Source of the DNA: Synergistaceae bacterium
Lineage (GTDB): Bacteria; Synergistota; Synergistia; Synergistales; Aminobacteriaceae
Direction of reading: 5' to 3'
Length of the DNA: 9,506 bases
Assembly (NCBI GenBank): GCA_022837505.1
Contig: JALHFZ010000048.1
Coordinates: forward strand, 1-9,506
Shown: positions 1-5,643 of the stretch, one piece after another
How positions within the stretch are numbered: position 1 is the first letter of the stretch
Layout of the letters: each line of letters begins with the position of its first letter
Program-made: the position numbers and the translations under genes
Notes under the pieces: model-generated
Told to the model about the DNA's origin: nothing
The model's input: only the letters and a program-made list of their open reading frames with translations
Databases searched by the model: none

Positions 1-620
1 GCGCAGTTCCTGTTGTACCAGCCGTATTTTCCGATGGCCGCCGTGGCGAGGCTGAAGGCGTCGGCGTAGTCGCCCTTCACCAGCACCACCGTCGCCCCGT
101 AGACGAGAAGCTGGGCGACCTTTGCGGCCGGGGCCTTTTCGGGGACGAAGATGAAGCTCTTCCGTCCGCTCACGGCGGCGAATCCGGCGAGGGAACTGGC
201 GGCGTTCCCCGTGGAGGCGCAGGCGATCACGGGCTGGTTGAGCTCCACCGCCCGGGCGACCCCCACGGCGCTTGCCCGGTCCTTGAGGGACCCCGTGGGG
301 TTCCTCCCGTCATCCTTCACAGAAAACTCGGCGATTCCGTACTCTCCGGCGATGGCGGGGCAGTCATAGAGGGGGGTCCACCCCACGGAGAGGGAGGGGA
401 TGCTGTTCTCTTCCTCTATGGGGAGGATCTCCCGGTAGCGCCAGAGAGAGCCCTCTCTTTTCCCCAGGGTCTCAGGGGTCATGGTCCGGGCCGCCTCTTT
501 ATAGTCATAGAGCACATCCAGCGTGCCGTCGAGGCCGCAGGCAGGGCAGGTGTACTCAACTTCTCCCGGTGCATAGGGGGTGCCGCAGAGAACGCATCGC
601 AGTTCTACAGGGTGGCCCAT
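1..620 (-). CDS. Threonine-synthase-like PLP enzyme (C-terminal part beyond window)
   Basis: This gene is cut by the left edge; 206 N-terminal residues are visible, against roughly 400 expected for the family. An N-terminal zinc ribbon has cysteines at 9, 12, 25 and 28. After it comes a fold-type II PLP domain with NPTGSLKDR at residues 107-115, where K113 is the expected PLP-binding lysine, and STGNAASSLAG from 136, the phosphate/substrate loop seen in threonine synthases. Family members convert O-phosphohomoserine to threonine in the cytoplasm. The ATG at 620 follows directly on the stop of the M20 gene, and AGGAG at 630-634 lies 9 bases upstream, inside that gene, so translation is probably coupled. 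Pairing with a YgeY-like hydrolase rather than hom or thrB leaves room for a different PLP lyase or synthase activity. Family assignment is firm, exact substrate is not. Confidence 0.88.
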   Translation of the reverse strand, partial: MGHPVELRCVLCGTPYAPGEVEYTCPACGLDGTLDVLYDYKEAARTMTPETLGKREGSLWRYREILPIEEENSIPSLSVGWTPLYDCPAIAGEYGIAEFSVKDDGRNPTGSLKDRASAVGVARAVELNQPVIACASTGNAASSLAGFAAVSGRKSFIFVPEKAPAAKVAQLLVYGATVVLVKGDYADAFSLATAAIGKYGWYNRNC

Positions 621-1892
621 TCACTTTCTCTCCTTTTGCAGATGATAGGGGTTTTCTTCCGGATACTTTTCACTGCCCCCTGCCTTAAGAAGGGCTTCGC
701 CCATGGCCGTATACCCCCGGCAGGCGGTCACGAGATCCTCTATTTCAATATATTCGTCGATGCCGTGGACCTGCTCCCTCTTCGACGGTCCGTAGATCAC
801 CGTGGGAATGTCCCGGACACCGGCGAAAAAGCACCCGTTGGTGCCGAACCCCGGACGGGAGGAGACTGACGAGGGGAGGCCGGCCTTCGAAAGAGCTCCT
901 GAAAGGACGGTCAGAAGGGGGGAATGGGAGGGCAGAAACCAGGCCGGAGCGTAGTGGTTTCCCCGTATGGGAGAGCCGGTATAGCACCGGCTCTCCATGA
1001 GAGGAAAGGTGACGGCCGCCCGAAGGCCCGGAATGACCGGACAGGCTGCTTCGATGATGCTTTCGATCTGGCCGATCACTCCCTCGAGGGTTTCTCCTCC
1101 GAGGAGGCGCCGGTCGAAGACGGCGGTGCATTTTTCAGGGATGGCCCCGCTGTTTGACAGGGGGGTGGAATAGAGGCTTGTAAGAACAAGAATCCCCTTG
1201 CCGAGGAAAGGATCAGAGGGGGGGGTGAATTCCTTTTTTATGAAGGCAAGAAGGGATGCCATGGTTTCCGCGGCATTGAGGCCGAACTCGGGGTGGGAGG
1301 AGTGGGCCATCTTTCCGAAGATCTCGATCTGTATCTCTGCCCTCCCCCGCTGTCCCCGTTCGAGGAGAAGATCCGAAGCTTCACCCACGATGACGGAGGT
1401 CGGTTCCACGAAATCGCTGATCGCCCGGGCGGCCACATCCTCGAAGGTCTCCTGGTGCACCGCCGCTGCCACGGTCAGCTCCCCCCGGAGGTACTTCTCC
1501 CGGTCTGCCTTCAGAAAGGCTCCGGCAAGGATCATGGCGGCGAGGGCTCCCTTCTGGTCGGAGGTCCCCCTGCCGAAAATTCTGTTCTGTTCGATGAAGC
1601 CGCCGAAGGGGTACTGGGACCATTCCGCCGCATCTCCGGCGTCAACGTGGTCCATCTGGGCGGTGAGAAGAACCCTTTCGGGCCCGGGTGAGAAGACGAT
1701 GCTTCCGAGGACGTTGCCGTAGAGATCGGTGGTGACGGAGTCGTATCCGAGGGAGCGCATGGTATCAGCCACAAAGCGGGCGACGGTGCCCTCCTGCCCC
1801 GAAGGACTCGGACGGCGGACCAGTTCGCGGCAGACTTGCATGAGGCTGTTTCTCCGGCTCTCCTCCAAGACATACGCCCCCCTCTTGTCCAT
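621..1892 (-). CDS. M20-family metallohydrolase, YgeY-like
   Basis: Cytoplasmic zinc-dependent amidohydrolase/peptidase of the M20 (ArgE/DapE/CPG2) clan, 423 residues from the ATG at 1892. Likely metal ligands are H82 (in MDHVD, with D84), bridging D112 in GRGTSDQKG, E148, E171 in GEASD, and H376 in QVHGIDEY. The lid/dimerisation domain spans about 183-295. Motifs RGQRGRAEI, FLGKG and FDRRL resemble the YgeY group (selenium-metabolism-linked hydrolases of unknown substrate). Oddity: the usual Glu-Glu pair of base and ligand reads Gln147-Glu148. The start is uncertain. ATG 1892 has no Shine-Dalgarno sequence; TTG 1868 has a purine-rich GAGGGGGG upstream; an in-frame TTG at 1949 would run across the regulatory spacer and is unlikely. 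The TGA stop abuts the ATG of the threonine-synthase-like gene. A LysR regulator is divergent. Substrate unknown. Confidence 0.9.
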   Translation of the reverse strand: MDKRGAYVLEESRRNSLMQVCRELVRRPSPSGQEGTVARFVADTMRSLGYDSVTTDLYGNVLGSIVFSPGPERVLLTAQMDHVDAGDAAEWSQYPFGGFIEQNRIFGRGTSDQKGALAAMILAGAFLKADREKYLRGELTVAAAVHQETFEDVAARAISDFVEPTSVIVGEASDLLLERGQRGRAEIQIEIFGKMAHSSHPEFGLNAAETMASLLAFIKKEFTPPSDPFLGKGILVLTSLYSTPLSNSGAIPEKCTAVFDRRLLGGETLEGVIGQIESIIEAACPVIPGLRAAVTFPLMESRCYTGSPIRGNHYAPAWFLPSHSPLLTVLSGALSKAGLPSSVSSRPGFGTNGCFFAGVRDIPTVIYGPSKREQVHGIDEYIEIEDLVTACRGYTAMGEALLKAGGSEKYPEENPYHLQKERK

Positions 1893-1894
1893 CC

Positions 1895-1922
1895 AAGATA
1901 CACCATATACTATTATTTTCAA
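1895..1922 (-). promoter_or_regulatory. Candidate promoter of the M20/threonine-synthase-like operon
   Basis: On the minus strand TTGAAA (1922-1917) and TATCTT (1900-1895) are separated by 16 bases, in the AT-rich spacer between the divergent genes. The predicted start of transcription, about 1888, would fall inside the ATG at 1892 and so favours the downstream TTG 1868 as the translation start. The -10 match is only fair, so this is tentative. Confidence 0.35.
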
Positions 1923-1925
1923 TAA
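1913..1925. promoter_or_regulatory. Candidate LysR-type operator (T-N11-A dyad)
   Basis: TTATT and AATAA form a perfect 5-bp dyad around TTC, giving the T-N11-A shape typical of LysR-family binding sites. It overlaps the proposed -35 of the M20 operon and lies just upstream of the lysR -10, where one bound regulator could act on both promoters. In AT-rich DNA such short dyads also arise by chance. Confidence 0.4.
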
Positions 1926-1933
1926 CCAAAAAA

Positions 1934-1942
1934 TGATATAAT
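1934..1942 (+). promoter_or_regulatory. Candidate extended -10 promoter of the LysR gene
   Basis: TGATATAAT contains a consensus -10 (TATAAT, 1937-1942) with the extended TG one base before it. No convincing -35 stands 16-18 bases upstream (TATTTT at best), which fits an extended -10 promoter or one needing an activator. It lies about 36 bases before the proposed TTG start. Confidence 0.5.
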
Positions 1943-1962
1943 TCATCAATAAAACTTATATC
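1935..1962. repeat. 7-bp inverted repeat over the lysR -10 and leader
   Basis: GATATAA (1935-1941) and TTATATC (1956-1962) are perfect inverted copies 14 bases apart. They enclose part of the lysR -10 and its predicted transcription start, so the pair could be an autoregulatory operator. There is no independent support. Confidence 0.35.
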
Positions 1963-1965
1963 GAG

Positions 1966-1970
1966 GGAGG
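1966..1970 (+). promoter_or_regulatory. Ribosome binding site that decides the LysR start
   Basis: GGAGG (within GAGGGAGG) ends one base before an ATG at 1972, too close for initiation, but seven bases before an in-frame TTG at 1978. The spacing therefore favours TTG 1978 as the real start, giving an N-terminus MNLHQLRVF that is typical of LysR proteins. Confidence 0.7.
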
Positions 1971-1977
1971 AATGATT

Positions 1978-2901
1978 TTGAATCTTCATCAGCTCCGGGT
2001 ATTCTGTGCCGTGGTGGAGGAGGGGGCCTTCCGCCGGGCAGCGGAAAAGCTCTATCTTTCCCAGCCCTCCGTCAGCCAGCACATCGCATCCCTCGAAAAG
2101 GCCTACTCGGTCCATCTTTTTTTACGGAAGGGGAGGACGATCTCCCTGACATCCGAGGGGAGGGCTCTTTTCATCCTCGCCTCCGATCTTCTCAGGAGGG
2201 CCGACGAAATTCCCGAGCGGTTCCGGGATATGCAGACCCTCAGTTCGGGCAGGCTGGAGATGGGAGTCTCCCCTTTCGCGGGAGCCTGCATCCTCCCCGG
2301 AGCCCTCGCAGCCTTCCGACGGGCTTTCCCGGCAATCTCCCTTGCGGTCCGCTCGGGAAATGTCCAGGAGATCCTCGCCGATCTCAAGAAGGGGCGGGTC
2401 GAGCTGGTGCTCCTGGGACAGAGCTTTCTCACCCCCCGGGATTCGGCCTTCACCGGCCGCTCCCTGGGGGTGGACCCCCTTCTCTCCGTGGAATCTCCGG
2501 AAAATGGCCGAAAGAGGAAGGGGCCCCTGAAGCCATCAGAGGAAACCCTCATCCGGTTCAGCGGAAACTGCGCCCTCGCGGCCCACGTGGACGAATTTCT
2601 TCTGCGGAAGGGAATCCCCTTCGGGAGCGAGGTGGAGGTTGACGATATCGAGACGGCGAAAAAGCTTGCCGAGGAGGGGGTGGGCATGGCGATCACGAGC
2701 AGCCTCTCCGTGAGGGAGTCCCTCCGGGAGGGGCGTCTCTCCATCGCCCCCATGGAGGAAATGGACCCTCCTCCCTGGGAGATTCAGTGCGTCTATTCCG
2801 CTTCCGGCGGTCTTTCCTATCCCGGATGGGAGATGGTGAAAGTGCTGGAAGCCCACGGAAAAAAAATGCTGGAAGAGGGCGGTCCGCAGACCGCCCCCTG
2901 A
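1978..2901 (+). CDS. LysR-family transcriptional regulator
   Basis: 307 residues from TTG 1978 (309 from ATG 1972), the usual LysR length. Residues 1-60 form the winged helix-turn-helix, with the hallmark stretch AAEKLYLSQPSVSQHIASLEK, followed by the linker helix. Residues from about 90 form the two-lobed periplasmic-binding-protein-like effector domain, including the conserved EVDDIETAKKLAEEGVGMAIT region. Such proteins bind DNA as tetramers and switch with a small effector. Its divergent position next to the M20/threonine-synthase-like operon, with operator-like dyads in the shared spacer, suggests it controls that operon and itself; the effector would then be a substrate or product of those enzymes. 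This is inferred from context. The gene ends back-to-back with oligoendopeptidase F. Confidence 0.92.
   Translation: MNLHQLRVFCAVVEEGAFRRAAEKLYLSQPSVSQHIASLEKAYSVHLFLRKGRTISLTSEGRALFILASDLLRRADEIPERFRDMQTLSSGRLEMGVSPFAGACILPGALAAFRRAFPAISLAVRSGNVQEILADLKKGRVELVLLGQSFLTPRDSAFTGRSLGVDPLLSVESPENGRKRKGPLKPSEETLIRFSGNCALAAHVDEFLLRKGIPFGSEVEVDDIETAKKLAEEGVGMAITSSLSVRESLREGRLSIAPMEEMDPPPWEIQCVYSASGGLSYPGWEMVKVLEAHGKKMLEEGGPQTAP
2877..2896. terminator. Stem-loop inside the 3' end of the LysR gene, possible terminator
   Basis: GGGCGGTC (2877-2884) and GACCGCCC (2889-2896) form a perfect 8-bp GC-rich stem around CGCA, within the last LysR codons. On the minus strand a run of eight T (2866-2859) follows after 10 bases; on the plus strand TTTTT comes about 18 bases later. 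Both T-runs are further off than in canonical terminators. Since the convergent stops leave no intergenic space, any terminator must lie within coding sequence. Confidence 0.35.
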
Positions 2902-4746
2902 TCATTCCGTCAGAAGTTTTTCAAGAAGGGCCGTCTTCTCCCTGAAGTTCTCTATGGTCTTCTCAAGGGGGTCGGAGGTCGCCATGTCCACCCCTGCCTC
3001 CCGCAGGATGTCGAGGGACCAGGCGGAGCTTCCCCGGGAGAGAAAGCCCAGGTAGCGCCGGCGGGCCTCCTCCCCCTCCTCCCTCAGGGCCCGGGAGAGG
3101 GCCGCCGCGGCGGCAAAGCCCGTGACGTATTTATAGACGTAGAAGGCGGAATAGAAATGGGGAATGCGCCCCCACTCCACCTCGATCTCCCGGTCGACGG
3201 TCATGGCCGGCCCGTGATAGTCCCGGTTGAGGTCCATCCAGTATCCGCAGAGACGCTCCGCCGGCAGGGCCTCCCCCTCTTCGGCCAGGCGGTGGGTTTC
3301 CCTTTCGAACTCGGCGAACATGGTCTGGCGGAAGACCGTGGTCCGCACCTGGTCGAGATAGTGGTTCAGAAGAAAAATCCGCTCCTCCTTCGAGGCACGG
3401 TCAAGCAGGGATTCGAGGAGAAGGGCCTCGTTCGTCGTGGAGGCCACCTCGGCAAGGAAGATGGTGTAGTCGGCGTAAACCTGGGGCTGGTCCCTGTGGG
3501 AAAACCACGTGTGGAGGGAGTGCCCCATCTCGTGGGCCACGGTGAAGACATCCCGGAGAGAGCCGTTGAAGTTCAGCAGGACGTAGGGGTGGGTTCCGTA
3601 GCTCCCCCAGGAGTAGGCCCCCTTCCGTTTTCCCCGGTTTTCGTAGACATCCACCCACCCCGAGGCGAAGCCCTCCTTCAGGACCGAAAGGTATTCCTCC
3701 CCCAGGGGGGCCAGCCCCTCCGCCACCATCTCCTTCGCCTGCTCCCAGGTATAGGAGACCTCCGGCTCGTCCGCCAAAGGGACGTTGAGATCGTACATAT
3801 GGAGTTCCTCCAGGGAGAGGGCTTTTTTCCGAAGGGCCATGTAGTCATGGAGGGCGCCGAGGTTCTTCCGTACTGTGGAGACCACCGAGGAATAGACCTC
3901 CGCGGGGATATTGTCTCCGTGGAGAGAGGCCTCAAGGGATGAGGGGTACTTCCTTGCCTTCGAGAAGAAAAGGTCGGATTTCACGCTCCCCGAATAGAGG
4001 GAGCCCAGGACGTTCCGGTATCTGCCGTAGGTGCCGTAGATTCCCGTGAAGGAGTCCTTCCGGACCCTCCGGTCCTTTGAACGGTTCAAAAGGAAGTACC
4101 GCTCCTCGGAAAGCTCCGTCTCCACTCCCTTTTCATCGAGGATGAAGGGGAAGGTCATATCCGCGTTGGTGAGCAGGGAGAAGGCGGTCTCCGCTGTACG
4201 GGCCACCTCCTGGGAGCGGGCGAGGAGCTCTTCCTCCTCCCGGGAGAGGACGTGCCCCTCCATGCGGAGGATCTCCTCGAAGGAATGCCTGTAGACCCCG
4301 AGGTCGGCAGAGGCGGCGAGGAACTCCTCCACCCGCCCGCGCCCTGCGGCGAGGACTTCGGGGCGGAAGAAGGAGAGGGCTGCGCCGAAGGAGGCGAGGA
4401 GGGTTCCCGCCCGGTCTGCCATCCCCTGGTAGAGGGGAAGGGCCGTGTCCTCGTGGCTCTTCATGGTGGCGTAGGCGTAGAGCTTCCCCATTTTCTCCCC
4501 GGCCTTTTCCTCGGCCCGGAGGAATTCAAGGAGCCTGGCAGGGGCGGAGAAAAGATCTCCCTGAAAGGAGGAAAAGGTCCCGATCTCCCCTTCAAGCTCG
4601 GAAAATGCCCTCTCCCAGGAGTCCGTATCCGGAAAGACGGCCCCCAGGTTCCAGAGATACCTTTCGGGGATGTCCTTCCGGAGGGGGGTTTCACCGGAGA
4701 GCAGGAAATCCTCCGGTTGATCGGAGTGCAGCAAAGAAAATACCAT
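2902..4746 (-). CDS. pepF: Oligoendopeptidase F (M3 family)
   Basis: Cytoplasmic zinc metallopeptidase that cleaves short peptides, 614 residues, near the usual 600 of the family. The zinc site is visible: HEMGH at 405-409 (ligands H405 and H409, catalytic E406), with E433 in AEVASTTNE the likely third ligand. The N-terminus (IPERYLWNLGAVFPD, from about 27) and the C-terminal block WGRIPHFYSAFYVYKYVTGF match PepF rather than the Dcp/OpdA branch. ATG 4746 has AAAGGAG (4757-4763) ten bases upstream. A flavin-reductase-like gene lies 78 bp upstream on the same strand, so co-transcription is likely; the gene converges with lysR with no gap. The role is to finish degradation of imported or intracellular peptides, in keeping with an amino-acid-fermenting host (inference). 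Confidence 0.95.
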   Translation of the reverse strand: MVFSLLHSDQPEDFLLSGETPLRKDIPERYLWNLGAVFPDTDSWERAFSELEGEIGTFSSFQGDLFSAPARLLEFLRAEEKAGEKMGKLYAYATMKSHEDTALPLYQGMADRAGTLLASFGAALSFFRPEVLAAGRGRVEEFLAASADLGVYRHSFEEILRMEGHVLSREEEELLARSQEVARTAETAFSLLTNADMTFPFILDEKGVETELSEERYFLLNRSKDRRVRKDSFTGIYGTYGRYRNVLGSLYSGSVKSDLFFSKARKYPSSLEASLHGDNIPAEVYSSVVSTVRKNLGALHDYMALRKKALSLEELHMYDLNVPLADEPEVSYTWEQAKEMVAEGLAPLGEEYLSVLKEGFASGWVDVYENRGKRKGAYSWGSYGTHPYVLLNFNGSLRDVFTVAHEMGHSLHTWFSHRDQPQVYADYTIFLAEVASTTNEALLLESLLDRASKEERIFLLNHYLDQVRTTVFRQTMFAEFERETHRLAEEGEALPAERLCGYWMDLNRDYHGPAMTVDREIEVEWGRIPHFYSAFYVYKYVTGFAAAAALSRALREEGEEARRRYLGFLSRGSSAWSLDILREAGVDMATSDPLEKTIENFREKTALLEKLLTE

Positions 4747-4824
4747 CAGTTGAAAACTCCTTTCCGTTGCGCCCTTCTCATGGGAAGAGCGGGTTGGCGG
4801 CAGGTGTGTCTGCCCCGGGGCAAA

Positions 4825-5406
4825 CTACACTTCCCTTTCCCGGAGCGACCGGCCGTCCTTGAAGGCGTGCCCCACCACATCCCCCAGGCCGTAGTAGGCT
4901 CCATACTGTGGGGCGAAGACGAGGGGGCGGACCTTGAGGGGGTCGGGATACCCCGAGTCGTTCAGAGACTCCTCCAGGGCCCATGTCCTGACCACTTCTC
5001 CGACGAAGAGGACGTGGGATCCCAGATCGTGGGAATGGACCACCCGGCACTCCATGGACAGGGGAAACTCCTCGATCATGGGAGCATTCACTGCCTCCCC
5101 CCGCCGGGGAGTGAGCCCCGTGGCGATGAACTTGTTTTCATCCCTCCCCGAATAGATGCCGAAGTAGTCCGCCTGGGCCGCATGCTCCTCCGAGGGGATG
5201 TTCACCGTGAAGGCTCCGTGGGCGGTAATTCCCTCGAAACTGTAGCGGGATTTGCGGATACCCACAGAAATGCAGGGGGGCTCGGAGCAGCAGACCCCGC
5301 CCCAGGCCACGAACATCCCGCCCGGTACACCCTCGGGATCATAGACCCCTATGACGATGCAGGGGGCCGGATACAGGGGGGTGGAAAGAGAGATTGTCTT
5401 CTTCAC
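4825..5406 (-). CDS. Flavin reductase-like FMN-binding protein
   Basis: 193 residues, one domain of the flavin reductase/DIM6-NTAB family (split-barrel FMN binding). The N-terminal strand LYPAPCIVIGVYD, the block WGGVCCSEPPCISVGI (35-50) and GAFTVNIPSEEHAAQADYFG (64-83) are family landmarks; RYSFEGI corresponds to the conserved region following the FMN-contacting strand. No signal peptide or membrane segment. Related proteins are NAD(P)H:FMN reductases or FMN-containing electron carriers in anaerobes; the sequence does not tell which. The start is GTG 5406, chosen because GGAGGTGATC lies 4 bases upstream. Oligoendopeptidase F follows 78 bp downstream on the same strand, probably in the same transcript, although no biochemical link is obvious. 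Confidence 0.88.
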   Translation of the reverse strand: MKKTISLSTPLYPAPCIVIGVYDPEGVPGGMFVAWGGVCCSEPPCISVGIRKSRYSFEGITAHGAFTVNIPSEEHAAQADYFGIYSGRDENKFIATGLTPRRGEAVNAPMIEEFPLSMECRVVHSHDLGSHVLFVGEVVRTWALEESLNDSGYPDPLKVRPLVFAPQYGAYYGLGDVVGHAFKDGRSLREREV

Positions 5407-5410
5407 AACA

Positions 5411-5420
5411 GATCACCTCC
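5411..5420 (-). promoter_or_regulatory. Full-length Shine-Dalgarno of the flavin reductase gene
   Basis: On the minus strand GGAGGTGATC is complementary over ten bases to the conserved 3' end of bacterial 16S rRNA (GATCACCTCC). Its GGAGG core sits nine bases from the GTG start at 5406. It settles the start and implies strong initiation despite the GTG. Confidence 0.85.
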
Positions 5421-5443
5421 GTGATTTTTTCTTCCAGGAATTT

Positions 5444-5449
5444 ACTATA
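5444..5449 (-). promoter_or_regulatory. Candidate -10 of the flavin reductase gene
   Basis: TATAGT on the minus strand is the best -10-like hexamer in the AT-rich leader, about 37 bases before the start codon. No good -35 is found 16-18 bases upstream, where the sequence is C/G-rich. Confidence 0.35.
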
Positions 5450-5500
5450 CCTCAGAAATAGCCCCCAGGGGAAATTAAAAAGAACCAGGGTGAAAAAATA

Positions 5501-5530
5501 GGGAAAAAGGGGTCCTGGGCCCTTTTTCTC
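5501..5530. terminator. Terminator-shaped hairpin between divergent genes
   Basis: GGGAAAAAGGG (5501-5511) pairs with CCCTTTTTCTC (5520-5530) over 11 bp including one G-T pair, around an 8-base loop. The minus-strand transcript would continue into TATTTTTT; the plus-strand transcript into a T-rich stretch to about 5550. It is shaped like a bidirectional intrinsic terminator, yet both flanking genes (flavin reductase and hsp20) point away from it. Confidence 0.5.
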
Positions 5531-5548
5531 CATTTATTTCTTTTTATT

Positions 5549-5560
5549 TTCCCCGGGGAA
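5549..5560. repeat. 12-bp palindrome upstream of the hsp20 promoter
   Basis: TTCCCCGGGGAA is a perfect palindrome ending 12 bases before the hsp20 -35. It overlaps a second small dyad, GGGGA (5555-5559) with TCCCC (5563-5567). The position suits an operator. It is not the CIRCE element. Confidence 0.35.
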
Positions 5561-5572
5561 GATCCCCTGATC

Positions 5573-5600
5573 TTGCCAAATCAGTCTTTATGGTTATAAT
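5573..5600 (+). promoter_or_regulatory. Sigma-70-type promoter of hsp20
   Basis: TTGCCA (-35, 5573-5578) and a consensus TATAAT (-10, 5595-5600) are 16 bases apart. The predicted transcript starts near 5607, leaving a leader of about 37 bases before the ATG at 5644. It is the best promoter match in the window, suggesting housekeeping-sigma transcription with possible repressor control. Confidence 0.75.
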
Positions 5601-5630
5601 TATACAGGACAACTCAATAATAATTCTTAT

Positions 5631-5638
5631 GGAGGTGA
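5631..5638 (+). promoter_or_regulatory. Ribosome binding site that decides the hsp20 start
   Basis: GGAGGTGA lies with its GGAGG core eight bases before ATG 5644. In-frame ATGs further upstream (5590, 5629) overlap the promoter or the site itself, so they are not used as starts. Confidence 0.85.
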
Positions 5639-5643
5639 ATATT

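Noticed and set aside
1893..1949. TTG-started extension of the M20 gene by 19 residues
   Set aside because: It would add a hydrophobic stretch encoded by the AT-rich spacer that carries both promoters, and it has no ribosome site.
3157..3942. Plus-strand open frame of 261 codons inside pepF
   Set aside because: It is antisense to the catalytic part of pepF with no start signal and has shadow-like composition.
4811..4822. TGCCCCGGGGCA palindrome just past the flavin reductase stop as a terminator
   Set aside because: Without a loop it leaves only about four pairs and has no following T-run, and the gene likely shares a transcript with pepF.
4252..5424. Plus-strand open frame of 390 codons opposite pepF and the flavin reductase gene
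   Set aside because: It crosses two well-supported minus-strand genes and their gap, and its Gly/Pro/Glu-rich translation resembles no family; it is a reverse-strand shadow.
5590..5643. Upstream ATG starts for hsp20 at 5590 and 5629
   Set aside because: The first lies within the promoter -10 region and the second just before GGAGGTGA; ATG 5644 has the correct spacing.
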